From assembly GCA_002261195.1 (NCBI GenBank), contig MVBO01000001.1, positions 694,051-758,050 of the forward strand: 64,000 nt of DNA, in the 5' to 3' direction. The DNA comes from Bifiguratus adelaidae (taxonomy: Eukaryota; Mucoromycota; Endogonomycetes; Endogonales). The position numbers and the translations under genes were made by a program. Below the pieces are notes generated by a model. That model did not search any database. It was not told the origin of the DNA and saw nothing but the letters and a program-made list of their open reading frames with translations. This document shows positions 1 to 10,744 of the stretch, in pieces. Position 1 is the stretch's first letter. Each line of letters begins with the position of its first letter.

Positions 1-1705
1 TCTTTTAAAGGTAAATGCATGGTGTGCGATGCTTGGGCTCACCGTCGACATGTAGGATAAGCCACAGCCTGGAAGTCATAGAGGAGCAGAGACGCGGCCG
101 AAAACACAAGAAGAGATTGAAGCGTAAGTGGGCCGTGCGGATCGTCAGTTGGTGGGCTGACATGTTTTTGATACAGCAATGTCGGGAAAGCTGCCCTGTA
201 TGGGATTTACTTTGACGACGCCGAGTATGATTATACACAGCATTTGCGAGAAGTCGGGCAGACGCCTGACGCTGTGATGTTATCGGCTAAAACGACAAGA
301 ACTCCCAAAGAGCGACCAAGTGGGATAAAGTTTGTGGATGATGACAAGGTAATCGGTTCTCTGTGTACGATGAGACTAGTGTAGGTCGTCTGACGCATCG
401 CATGGACAGCCTCTTCCCTACAGCCAACCCAACGATATTGTAATGCCGCCAGAAGTGATGGCGAGCGAAAAGGAAATGCAGGTTGGAATGCTTGCTCAAG
501 AAGCCATGCCCCAAGGCTTACAGCCTGATATGGATCCACGGCTGCGTGAAGTCTTGGAAGCGCTTGAGGATGATGCCTATGTGGAGGAAGGTCTCGAAGA
601 AGATTTCTTTGCAGAGCTCAACGCCGAAAGCGAACCTTATGAGCCTGAACAGGATTACGACGAGGGATGGGATAGTGAGGGCGAAGAAGGCTATGCGGAT
701 GATCAAGATGAAAGCTGGGAAGACGCTTTTCGACGCTTTCAAGCCGCGCAAAAACGACAAAAGCAACCTGATGACGATGAAAAGAGCGACCTCAAATCAC
801 AATCCACTGGGTTTTCCATGTCCTCCTCAGCCATGTTTCGAAATGCCAAGTTGACGCTCTTGGATGATCAATTTGAGCGTATGGAAGCCCTCTACGAGGA
901 CAGTGAAAATGAGGAAGAGGAATCGGGAGCTGAATCTCAAGACGAACCTGGCCTGCAGGATCGTGAAGATTTTGAGGCCATTCTCGACGACTTTCTCGAA
1001 AAGTACGAAGTGGTGGGCAAAAAGATGGTACCTCGACTGGAGGGGGATTCTTCAGCTGCCAAATTGGAGACGATACGACAAGCCCTGCTTGAAACCCACA
1101 TCTCAGAAGGTGGCGACGAGAACGAGGCACGCGACTCCATTTTGGACTCTATTGACGTTGATCACCGGTCAAATCGCCAAGAGGAAGTGATGCCGGAACG
1201 TCCACTTCAGAAGCGGGTCGATTGGGATGTACAGAGCGTACTGAGCACCTATTCCAACCTTGAAAACCATCCGCGCATGATTGAAGAACGCGGACGGAAA
1301 CCCAAAATCGTGGTTGATCCAAAGACGGGCATGCCGATGCTCATAGAAAATGGCAAAAAGACACGGATACGCATTCGAGACGACAAGAGAGGAGAACAAG
1401 AGGAAGGTAAAGAAGCAGACGAGGACGAATCAGAACAGGAGGATAACATCCCAAAAGGTAAGCTGTCATGGCTGATGTGACCGACTGTTCACTCAATACC
1501 CCGGTTAGAAAATCTCGGTGCTGCTCGGCCGGCCAAGGAAACGCCAGAAGAAAAGAAGGCACGTAAGGCTACCATCAAGGAAACCCGTAGCCAACGACGC
1601 AAAGAAAAGAAGAACCTCAAGGAAGCCTTCAAGAATGAAAAGACGAAGCAGGTCCGCCTTTTGGATGCTCAGCGAGGTCAATTTGGCTTTATCCCTATCG
1701 CCTAA
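1..1705 (+). CDS. LTV1: LTV1, 40S ribosome biogenesis factor (5' truncated by window edge)
   Basis: LTV1 accompanies pre-40S particles and acts in small-subunit maturation and export. The conserved block near the N-terminus reads ALYGIYFDDAEYDYTQHLR, which is diagnostic. It is followed by the acidic middle (445-1200, rich in E/D) and a basic C-terminal helix ending in QRRKEKKNLKEAFKNEK, both typical of the family. At least four exons are visible. One intron lies at about 123-169 (donor gtaagt, acceptor ttgatacag), one ends at 423, and one lies at about 1458-1509. The start codon is outside the window. The stop is TAA at 1703-1705. The exact donor of the intron ending at 423 is uncertain, because only a donor near 405 (gtaggt) keeps the reading frame. 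Confidence 0.88.
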
Positions 1706-1846
1706 GCCATGACGATGTAACGTCGGATGGCGTATTCATGTGTACATATGCATTCTCATTTGCTAGACGTTGCATTCTCTATAAACACGCTTCTTCACCT
1801 CCATCCACTGCCCATTGAACTACTCCCAAAATTGCGTCTTTCAGGC

Positions 1847-2707
1847 ATGGTCTTATACTTTACGAGCAATGGTAGGTAACCAATGGACGATCGCCTTGAC
1901 TCACACTGACTCTTTGCTAGTGGTGGATCCAGCAGCCACGATATACATGGGCAAAGACAAGTTTGAAAGTAGGAGAGTTGATGTGCAAGTGAGCGATCAC
2001 TGAACCTGTCACAGACGAGGACTTGATCAAATATGGGTTTCCCGAAGACGTGTGGTTCCACGTTGACAAACTCTCCAGTGCACACGTCTACCTCCGACTA
2101 CAACCTAACCAAAGCTGGGAAGCGATACCCGAAGCCCTAATACAGGATTGTGCGCAACTGGTCAAGGCCAACAGTATTGAAGGCAAGTGAGTCGAGGATT
2201 CGGTTCGGGCGCGGTTAACGTGTGCTTGTAGGGAACAAGAAGGACAACATAACGATTGTATATACACCGTGGTCCAATCTGAAAAAGACGCCCGGGATGG
2301 AGACGGGTCAAGTCACCTTTCATCAACATAAAAAGGTAGGTGTCGCCTGTGTTGATCTCCGTTCACGGATGCTGAACCCCTTTGACTCCATAGGTGAAAA
2401 GGATACACGTGGAAGAACGTGTCAATGCGATTGTCAATCGCCTCAACAAGACGAAAAAAGAGAGTTACCCCGATCTCCAAGCCGAAAAGATTCAGCGCGA
2501 GAAAAAGGACCGAGCGATGGCTCGACAAGCCGAATCGGCGGAGGTAAGTGGCTGCGAGGCAGAGGACAGGGTTAACTGGAGTAGCAAGAGCGTATACGAA
2601 AAGAGGCCGAAGAAAAGCACAAGGCCAAACGGGACATTGATAACTTGTTTTCTGCCAACAATATGCGGAGCAATGAAGATGGTTTCGATGAAGACGATTT
2701 CATGTAA
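1847..2707 (+). CDS. JLP2: CCDC25/Jlp2-like NFACT-R domain protein
   Basis: This is the fungal orthologue of human CCDC25 and yeast Jlp2, a small NFACT-R (DUF814) protein with a basic coiled-coil tail. The N-terminus MVLYFTSN, then [39 protein letters not shown] and [11 protein letters not shown] are near-identical landmarks of the family. The C-terminal half is charged and helical, ending in DGFDEDDFM. There are at least five exons. The first intron begins just after codon 8 (gtaggt) and the last is near 2545-2584. The start is ATG 1847, at the expected conserved N-terminus. It is convergent with the next gene, with 71 bp between stops. The molecular role in fungi is poorly defined; NFACT-R domains bind RNA in other proteins. 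Confidence 0.9.
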
Positions 2708-2778
2708 AAAGATACACAATTTGACACAGAAAAGAAACAACACAAAACATACCATCAAAGATCCCCTTGGTGAGCTAT

Positions 2779-3745
2779 TTACGCGGAGGCTTGAACTTGT
2801 GCTGCCCCGGTGAGAGGAGCTCCAGCGTCAGTCTTGGGTTTGGCATTCTCTCTCTCGGTAGCCATACGAATCAGGTTTTCCCAGGGCTTGACCATGGATG
2901 GAGGAAGACTCTGCTTGAAGCGTTCTTCCTTCATCCATTCCAAACCATGTTGCAAAATGTTTTCGGCGCGATGGGCTCCACCTTCAGTCGTACCAATGCA
3001 GGCGTGCAGGGTAGCCCGCTTTTGGTCCTTGAAATATGCAGCGCGATGAAGGATATTGTTGTTGTAAAAGATGGTTTGACCCGCCTTAAGATGGACTTGG
3101 ATCTTGTCGGGCATATCGTGGGAAAGGGGATCATGCGTCGTCACCTCTCGCTCACGCTGCGTACGGACTCGGCTGTGAGAACGAGGAACGACAAACAAGC
3201 ACGATTCATCGTACAGAGCAGTATTCCATTGGGTGCCGTAGTGGGGAATCTTAAGTTTCTCAGTTTCGTCGGCGTCCGAGGTCTCGGGCGGGATAGCATC
3301 TCTATGCCATGTGAGCTCATAGTCGCTTTCCAATGGATTGACCAGCAGATTGAACAATTCTACCAACAAAAAGAGTGATTTAGCAGGCTTGTGACGGACG
3401 CAGCCTATCCTATAGATGCTCACCTAGTTGCAAATCCTCGGGCTTGACATCGAGAATATCGCACACCGCATTCATCAATTCGGGAGAGCCATACCACTCC
3501 GCAAAGACGGGTTCACCAAGGTCAGGATTCATACAATGTTGAATACCCCAGACATCGGTGCCTTCGGTCCATGGAGGAAATTGTGTACCCACCAGACGTC
3601 GGTGCTTCCATTCGCCGTTTCGTGCCTTCCCCGCCACACGTTCACACGCGTCCCGCAAAGGCTGCATCAACTCGGGTTTCACTAAGCCATCCACAATCAC
3701 ATATCCATCTTCATCCAAGCGTTTCTTCAAGTCGCTCACCATCAT
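2779..3745 (-). CDS. Phytanoyl-CoA dioxygenase family protein (Fe(II)/2-oxoglutarate oxygenase)
   Basis: A predicted 300-residue PhyH-family oxygenase. The start MMVSDLKKRLDEDGYVIVDG is the family's typical entry helix and strand. The iron-binding triad is visible: TWHRD (His-x-Asp) after the intron, and ILHRAA for the distal His, followed by the 2-oxoglutarate-binding Arg (DQKRATLH). There are two exons; the intron is 3360-3423 (gtgagc...gttggtag). A longer frame opens at 3817, but a TATATAAA box lies about 45 bp upstream of the 3745 ATG (minus strand, about 3790-3797). I therefore use 3745 (or the next ATG, 3742). Substrate unknown; fungal members act on diverse small molecules. No targeting signal is obvious. 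It is divergent from PCC1 across 118 bp. Confidence 0.85.
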
Positions 3746-3787
3746 AAAGCTTATCTCCCACAACACGTTGTGCCGCGCGCCGTACCC

Positions 3788-3798
3788 CTTTATATAAG
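3788..3798 (-). promoter_or_regulatory. TATA box for the PhyH-like gene
   Basis: On the minus strand the sequence reads cttatataaagg about 45 bp before the chosen ATG at 3745. That is a good position for a core promoter with a short leader. It supports the shorter start over the frame opening at 3817, which would place the ATG upstream of the box. Confidence 0.5.
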
Positions 3799-3863
3799 CA
3801 TCCCTCGGATCACCCATTCACCGTCACAATCGGAACGGACATCCGACGGTTTGCTTGGGGAAC

Positions 3864-4218
3864 ATGCATGGCATGTAAGGACTAGTGCGTTTTGTTTAGG
3901 CTAGTGCTCACACACCTTCATACAGGCACCTTGTCATTCCATTTCCCAACGAACGGTTGGCTACCATTGCCAAGCAGGCGTTAGCGGTGGACAAGGAATT
4001 AAGAGCGGATCAAGTAGAGAGAACACTCTCGGTGGATGGCTCCAGGTTGATTGCGTGAGTAGTTCCGGACATGCGGGGATACGCGCAGCCCAGACTAAAA
4101 TACGGTTAACATGCTCAGAGATTATCAAGCGACGACGCCTCGGGTCCTCAGAGTCTCTGTGAACGCATTTATGGAGATGCTCGTCATGGTCACACGCACT
4201 ATGGATGCGTTTGAATAG
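3864..4218 (+). CDS. PCC1: Pcc1, EKC/KEOPS complex subunit
   Basis: A 79-residue protein matching the Pcc1/LAGE3 family, the dimerisation subunit of KEOPS, which makes tRNA t6A and affects telomeres and transcription in yeast. Visible landmarks are HLVIPFPNERLATIAKQAL, then a VDGSRLIADYQA strand, then RVLRVSVNAFMEML, matching the family's beta-hairpin and C-terminal helix. Three exons join in frame: 3864-3874, 3926-4054 and 4119-4218. The first exon encodes only four residues. The gene is too fragmented to show as one open frame. The start is at the only ATG compatible with splicing into HLVIPFP. Confidence 0.82.
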
Positions 4219-4244
4219 TAGATGTCATATGATACACGGGATGC

Positions 4245-5312
4245 CTATAATACATCATGGAGGGCCATGTGGGCAAATGAGAGGATTCGGTCAGTGCCTT
4301 CAATGGAGGGCGTCGCTTTCCGCGCAAGCTTTTGTTTCACAGCATCTGGTATATGAAAGGTACCTAATAAGGGCTGGAGCTGCAAGAGCCGATGTGGATG
4401 GGATGGGTGGCTTTCTTGGGGAACGTGGGTATTGAAGTAGTCAATGGTTTGAGAGATTTGTTGATGGGCTTGAGCGAGAAGCTGTGGGATTTCGATGCGC
4501 TCCATGTCAGAGACGGCAGCGCGAAGATGGGTGTCAATGTAATCATTAATCTTTTGTAAGAAGTGCGGCGTGGCGGTCTCAAAGCAGGCTAACGCAATCG
4601 TTTCTACCGTTTCGGCTGGCATAGGATAGGCGAATTGGCGAGGACAGAGGTTGTTCATGGCATCCCGAATGAAGACAGCGAGCGTCTGCTTGTCAAGTGC
4701 CTTGGCTCGTCGATTCCACACCTCAGGCAAGCGGTCCTCAATAAACGCTAGGTATGCCATGTCGCGCAATTAGTCTTTATCGGGAAGCATGCAGTCCATT
4801 TTGGTATACGCACCTTCGATTCCGCCTTTGAGTTGGCCCGTCAAGATGTCGGCGTCCACAGACATGCAATCGTCCCACTTGTCGAGGTCGTCTACGTTGA
4901 GCTGGATGAGATCGATGCATGACCTCGCGGTACTTGTGGATAATTCGCTGACCAGGCCATCAAAGTGGTCAAAGTAGAGGTGTGAGACCATGTACTGCGC
5001 GAATTGGGGCACGTCAAGATGAGCAAGTCTACCACGCTTACGATCCATGTTGGTCGTTGCGTTGTCGAATGCTTCCATTTGCTCCTCCTTTGTCAATGGC
5101 GCCTTTGAATGATCGTCGGAGATTTCAATGGGGTGTCGAGTCGCTTTGGTGTTTGAAACAATGACCTTTCCTGTCGGCATCGGATCTGGCAAAAGTAAAG
5201 GCTCATGCTCATAACTACCCAAGGATTGCAAGCTAAACTTGTACATGGGCAGTCCCTCCACGAGAAGGACTGCGCACATAAGAGCAAGTGGGACAGGTGG
5301 CCATGAAAGCAT
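4245..5312 (-). CDS. Secreted protein of unknown function
   Basis: Two abutting frames join through a hidden 66-nt intron (4748-4813: donor gtgcgt, branch GACTAAT, acceptor acctag). This gives one 333-residue protein that would otherwise look like two genes. Residues 1-20 (MLSWPPVPLALMCAVLLVEG) form a clear signal peptide. The mature part has no membrane span or GPI signal. The C-terminal half is helical, with few cysteines. A TATAAAG element about 43 bp upstream (minus strand, near 5355-5361) supports the start. I do not recognise the family. An extracellular or vacuolar location is inferred from the signal peptide only. Confidence 0.72.
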
Positions 5313-6043
5313 GACCCTTCACGTTATTGTCCCAAAAGAAAAGGACGAGCAAGTCTTTATAACATGTACAAAAGGAACTCGAAACACCTGAGCCTCGCAT
5401 GAAGCGGTCGGTGATTAGGCAATTTTTACTCTTCCCATTTCCCACCTCTCGTAACAATGGTATGCCTGACCGCATCCGTTCTCTAAGCGAACACTGTATT
5501 TGGCAGCAATACCTTCCAAACTAAAGCGGCTTGGATAGCCATGATTTGAATTTGGATGCAGACGCATCATCATTTCATAAACAATGGCCAGGTGTTTTGA
5601 TCCAATCATGTGGAAACACGTACGGTATTGCATGGGCATGGACCGTTTGGAATGTTTGCCCCAATGTCGATGGACATCTTTCGCCGGCAATCGATCCGAG
5701 CGCAATCCAGGGAATCTACTCAAGGAAAACCTTGTTCAAGGTCCCCCATTCTTGGCATGTTTTCAATCGGTGTGTGATTTGCAGAGAGGAATTTTGGCCG
5801 TCCGTGCCAAGATATGGAACACTGGGTGGCTGGATGTCGTCGGGGACCGTCAGTGCCAAGGTGCTTGCCGTTAGGAAATTTCACATGAGCAAGAGACAAG
5901 CGTTGTCCCAGTCGGACGCTAAAGCGCATCATGTCATGCCCACCCTTTGTGTCACTGCGACAACTTCACATGTTTTTGGAAGTCCTTTCCCCATAAATGT
6001 CAAACTCTATAAATCTGTATGTGGAGACGGCCAGTGTCAGACC
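5313..6043. other. Divergent intergenic region, secreted protein / P450
   Basis: About 730 bp between two divergent starts. The frame of the P450 exon 1 stays open upstream to 5531, but that stretch has no P450 similarity and sits above a TATAAAT box at 6008-6014. I read it as promoter rather than an N-terminal extension. Nothing else is recognised. Confidence 0.5.
6008..6014 (+). promoter_or_regulatory. TATA box for the P450 gene
   Basis: TATAAAT lies 36 bp before the ATG at 6044, within the sequence ctctataaatctg. It supports the start at 6044 over the in-frame upstream ATG at 5531. Confidence 0.45.
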
Positions 6044-8252
6044 ATGAATTATCTAGCTGTCCCACAGGACGCACTCATCAAGGTGCTGTCCCATCTCACC
6101 GTTCAGAAAGCGTATGCACACACGCTCAAGATCATGTCCAAGTCGCGCTCTGCTAAGCTTTCCGCGATTGTTGGTACTTTTGGGGTCGCGTGGCTATTGA
6201 AAAGAGTAAGACATGTCAGCCCCCCATGAGCGTTCACTAAGGCTTTGTATCTACAAGGTCTTTTACATCCTCTTCTTTGATTCTCGTCGCAATATTCCTG
6301 GTTCTCTTGTGGACAGGATCATCTACAATCACAATTTTGCTGTGAAAGGTCTCCGTGGCAAAATGTAAGGGCATGTCTCACCGTAGTGACCGTCGAACCA
6401 TTGGAACGATCGTATTCACGCGCGCACTAGCCATGAGTTTATTGATCAGCAACACAACAAATATGGTCGCATCGTTTATGTCGGTGAGTGCCTGAAGGTT
6501 TTAACAGTGTATCGATGGTGTTCTTTTCAGCTCCCGATATTATCTCCGTGGATGATCGAAAGCTCGTAAAGTACATCATCTCGCAACAAGACTTTCCCAA
6601 GAGCGAAGTCTATGAGAACTTAAGGTTGCAACGCACGACTTTGAACTTGTTTAATGTACTGTAAGTGCGCGTTACCTTGCTCCCTTCCGAGTCCATGGCA
6701 TTGATACCACGTCCGTATAGCGACCGTGATTATCACAAGCACATTGTGAGTATGGCATTTGACGAAAATGGCCTACCTAACTCATGCCTCTGCCATAGCG
6801 TCGGTCGCTGGCTCCAGCGTTCGCCTTGTCATACCTCAATTCCTTGGAGCCCATGATTCAATCCTGTATTGATGTGCTCATCAAGGTCCTCAACGAACGT
6901 ATCGACCAGTCTCCCAGCGGTGTAGCGGTCGTTGACATGTGGCAGCTTATCACGTACCTGGCTTTGGTAAGCCGATCCACCGTATTCAACACCTAGGTTG
7001 ACTTCTCCTTCACTATAGGACACGATTGGAGAGACTGCTTTTGGATTCTCCTTCAACATGGTCGAATCGGGCAAAAAGCATCCACTTTCCGATGCCATTG
7101 AAAAGTGTCTGCGAAACTGTACCATCGTAAGCCTGCCTTGATCATCTCCTCATGCCCATAATCGCTCATGTCTTTGCCTAGGCAAACATTATTCGGATAT
7201 TACAATATGTACCTGGTATTGATAAGCACGAAAACTACTTTCGGAAGGTAGGCAATAGTTGTGACATTGCACCTGTTGTGACGACCCTCCCGGAGGAAAT
7301 GACAGCGATTTTGAATCGTCGAAAGGCTTTCCCTAGTGGCCGACGTGACATTTTACAAATCATGATCGATACCCAGTCGCGAGAGGATGGTATGACAGAC
7401 GAACAAATCATTCAGGAATCCGCCATGTTTCAGTAAGCACACGGAATTGGCACGCTTCAGAGCGCGCCTACTGATGGATCTTGTTCGCAGCGTGGCCGGC
7501 TCCGAAACCTCGTCCAATACCATCAATTTCGGTTTGATTTACTTGGCAAAGCATCGCAAATGGCTCGAGGCACTGCAGCAAGAACTGGATGAGGCATTTC
7601 CCACGGCCGAGTCGGTACATGCCATGAGACACGAGAATCTCAAAAACTTGACTATCTTGAATGCGGTCATCAACGAAACGATGCGCTTACGACCGGTAAC
7701 TATGGTCGGTATCGCGAGACAGACTCCTGAAACAACGACGTTGGGGCCTTATGTTTTGCCAAAGCACGTAAGTGGCCTCTGCAGTAGGGCAGATATATGC
7801 AACACCGCTCAAATGTGCTTTGACTTAGACGCAAATCATTGTCAACTATGCCAGAATGCAACGTGACAAGGAATACTGGGGCGAGGATGCGAACGAGTAC
7901 AATCCGGCGCGATTCCTGGGCGATTGGCCTTCTGATGCGTTCCGTAAGTCACATTGCGCATTTAGGATACGCCATGGCTAATGTCGGGCAAGTGCCTTTC
8001 AGCGCCTCCACACGCTCATGCATTGGTAAAAAGTACGTCCATGGATGGTATCGCCACCATTGCTAACAACCATTTAGCTTTGCACTATTGCAAATGCGTC
8101 TCACACTGGCACACATCATTCGGCGGTACAATCTGGATATTGTGCCTGGGCAAAATGAGAACGACCTCGTACAACACATCACGGTACATGTACGGGGCAC
8201 GAGCTACAAAATGGCCATTTCCCGTCGTGATGGCCTTTCCGAGAATCTCTAA
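6044..8252 (+). CDS. Cytochrome P450 monooxygenase
   Basis: A microsomal P450 spread over about 11 short exons. After a hydrophobic N-terminal anchor (SAIVGTFGVAWLLKRVF) come the usual elements in order: the RSLAPAF C-helix region, the I-helix oxygen-binding AGSETSS, the K-helix ExxR as ETMRLRP, a PxRF segment (YNPARFLGDWP), and the heme-ligand loop with the invariant Cys (STRSCIGKNFA). Inferred splicing gives the loop as F-R-A-S-T-R-S-C-I-G, so the usual first glycine of FxxGxRxCxG is Ser. It resembles zygomycete-type P450s (CYP509-like), but the family assignment is a guess. Substrate unknown. Neighbours do not suggest a metabolic cluster. Confidence 0.85.
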
Positions 8253-8673
8253 TCACTCCATGGTCCCTCCGTCCCTCCAATCTTGTATATGTGTCTACGC
8301 CTCTTTTTCATTGGATCTAATGTTGTCTGCTTGTTTCCAGCCAATACAAACTTGTCGCAGAGTAATATTCATCATTGACCTCGGGTCCCAACGAAGTAGA
8401 TCATGTGGATCCCGGAATAAACGAATTGGCCAGTCTAGGTGCCATTACCAATCATGATCGAGAGTGGTATAATGATTAATCTGTGGCGGACAATGACCAT
8501 TGGTAGACGAATGAATGACAACTGGTGGTAGATTTCTGCATTGAAATGAAAATGGATCACGCTATGCCTGGGACTTTAGTCGGCGTATGCATTCGACTGT
8601 TGAGGCGATGCCTCGCAAACGCTATAAAAAGGTACGCAAGATTGAGGTTACAAACCACCTATAAACCAACAGC
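8253..8673. other. Intergenic region
   Basis: About 420 bp. Only a TATA element near the downstream gene was recognised (8623-8630). No open frame here resembles a protein. Confidence 0.5.
8623..8630 (+). promoter_or_regulatory. TATA box for the GPI-anchored protein gene
   Basis: TATAAAAA within gctataaaaaggt, 44-51 bp before the ATG at 8674, with a plausible short leader. Confidence 0.55.
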
Positions 8674-9276
8674 CATGAAGTCCTTGAGCGTTTGCATTTT
8701 GTTGGGTCTTGTTGCTCAAGCCATCGCTTGCGCCAATATTGCAGTGTAAGTCATTGCAGACACGATTTCCATACCCTCTTCTCACTCGACTAAATGACAG
8801 ATACAATCTTTGCACATCTACCGGCAATAACCAACTCAATGCTTGTGGTGCAACTGATTATGGATGCAAATGCGCTGCTCAAAAGGTGATTTTGGGCTGC
8901 TACGACGATTGCCCCGACGACGAAACCATTCAAAGTGAGATACATCACCAGGTCTTGCACCTATCTTTCCAATGCTGATCCCCTCCCCTCCCACCTAGGT
9001 CAAAGACCTGTCCAAGCAGCCCAAGTGCAAATCTACTGTGGCCAAGCAGGCATGGACACAAGTCTCCCATCCGGCACAGCAGCTCCCATGTCGACGACCT
9101 TTGTCCCTTTTGCTTCGAGCGCCAGCCCTCTTCAAACCGCTAGTGTCCATCAACAATCTGCTTCCATGAGTGGAAGTGCCTCTGCTTCTCAATCCTCCTC
9201 TTCTACCAGCGCTGGCGCTAGTCTATCTGCTCTAAGTGTCTTAAGCTTTGCGTTAATGCTTTTCGCACTCTTGTAA
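8674..9276 (+). CDS. GPI-anchored, Cys-rich, Ser/Thr-rich cell-surface protein
   Basis: Three exons (8674-8745, 8801-8934, 8999-9276) encode a small surface protein. Residues 1-19 (MKSLSVCILLGLVAQAIAC) are a signal peptide. The next ~70 residues hold about eight cysteines (YNLCTSTGNNQLNACGATDY, CKCAAQKVILGCYDDCPDD), conserved in many fungal 'GPI anchored serine-threonine rich' proteins. A Ser/Thr/Ala-rich stalk follows, then a hydrophobic tail (SLSALSVLSFALMLFALL) typical of GPI attachment. The role is unknown; cell wall or plasma membrane display is inferred. It is not a canonical eight-Cys CFEM domain by spacing. Confidence 0.8.
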
Positions 9277-9334
9277 TTTCCCCGCATTCAATAATGAGCA
9301 CGTGAACTTTCTAGTCTTGCCTCTCTTTCACACA

Positions 9335-10433
9335 ATGTCAACTCAAACACACGCAGAAGATGAACTAGACGATGAGCTCTTGGACGGTGAGTGCTAGGAT
9401 GTACGACAATGCGCGTGTATTCATCTAGACTAGGTGTTCTTGATGAGTTCACCTCCACAAGCATTTCCGAGGCCCGTCCGGCTACATCACAACCCACCAC
9501 GTCGGGCCCAAAACAGACCACGATCAGCCAAGCTGAACAACATAACAACGACCGGCAAGGTGGCAACGCCACCGACCAAGATTTAGACAATTTGTTGGAC
9601 GATGACTTTGCCAAACAACTGGCTGCCGGTATGGAGGAACTCTTTCAGGACATGGACGAAAAGGACGATGTGAAGGCGGCTTTCGAAAAGATATGGGCAA
9701 GTTTCGATGAGCAAGCCAGAGGCGATGTGCCTGCCGCGCCCGAAACGTCAGCCACCGGACCGTCCATTCGATCTGGCAAATCGTTCCAGGATACCATCGC
9801 CGAGACAATGAGCAAACTTAAGAACTCATCCGAGGAAGTCGATGTAAGTCAACCATGTCTCTGCTGCGGATGAACGCTAACTCTTTCTCCAGAATTCTAT
9901 CAAATCCTCCGACGATCAAACGGACGCATTCATGGCCGAAATGCTCAAACAACTCGAATCTCTGGGTGGCGAAGGCGGAGAGGAGGGCGGCGATTTCCAG
10001 CAGATGCTCGAGCAAATGATGGAACAAATGATGAGCAAAGAATTACTCTATGAACCCATGAAGGATCTCAAGGACAAGTATCCGGCTTGGTTGACTGAGA
10101 ATGCGCCGCCTAAAACACCGGCAGACGAGTATGCGCGGTATGAGCAACAATTTGATTATGTCAAAACGATCGTGGCGAAATATGAAGATCCAAGCTACGA
10201 CGATAAAGATCCGACCAAGGCCAAGGAAATCGTTACGCTCATGCAACAGGTCAGTCTTATTTGAGCAGGTGTCGTGAGTGTTTCAAGCTAATCTTGATAT
10301 TTCGCCTTTCGACATACAGATGCAAGATTGCGGTCAACCTCCAACGGGTCTCATGGAAGATTTGGCACCTGGTCTAGATCTCGGCCCAGATGGGATACCA
10401 AAACTGCCGGACGGAGAATGCAGTGTCATGTAA
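9335..10433 (+). CDS. PEX19: Peroxin 19, peroxisomal membrane protein receptor
   Basis: PEX19 is the cytosolic, farnesylated chaperone that delivers membrane proteins to peroxisomes through PEX3. The acidic N-terminus (DELDDELLDGVLDEF) is the PEX3-binding region. The middle has LDDDFAKQLAAGMEELFQDM and the Met-rich DFQQMLEQMMEQMMSKELLY helix that binds clients. The protein ends in C-S-V-M, a clear CaaX farnesylation box. There are four exons; the first is 9335-9386 and the next begins at 9434. The last intron (about 10250-10320) precedes QDCGQPPTGLMEDLAPGLDL. Length and domain order are normal. Confidence 0.93.
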
Positions 10434-10744
10434 AACGTTCACTTAGACCAATGGGCTTATGCACAATAATGTAATATACTTTCAAACATATTGCAGAGAT
10501 ACTGAACAGTCTACATGGACACGCAAATTTCAATTCTATGTGTGTGCACTCATCTGTCAGTTTTTTGTGTTCTTGCTCATGGGACATTGGACAAGGACAA
10601 AAGAGATTGGGATAAGGATCAAGCAACGGATATCTGTAAGGCTCGAAATTGACGTCATCGTAAGGTCTCGGTAACGCCAAACACAAGTTCCCATGAAATC
10701 CCGGCACCCATACCGAAGGTCGCGGGATTGGCAACTACCTGAGC

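Noticed and set aside
2767-3378. 203-codon plus-strand frame
   Set aside because: It lies antisense to the PhyH-like gene, whose metal-binding residues fix the coding strand.
5531-6229. Earlier in-frame start for the P450
   Set aside because: The extension has no anchor or P450 features, and a TATA box lies just before 6044.
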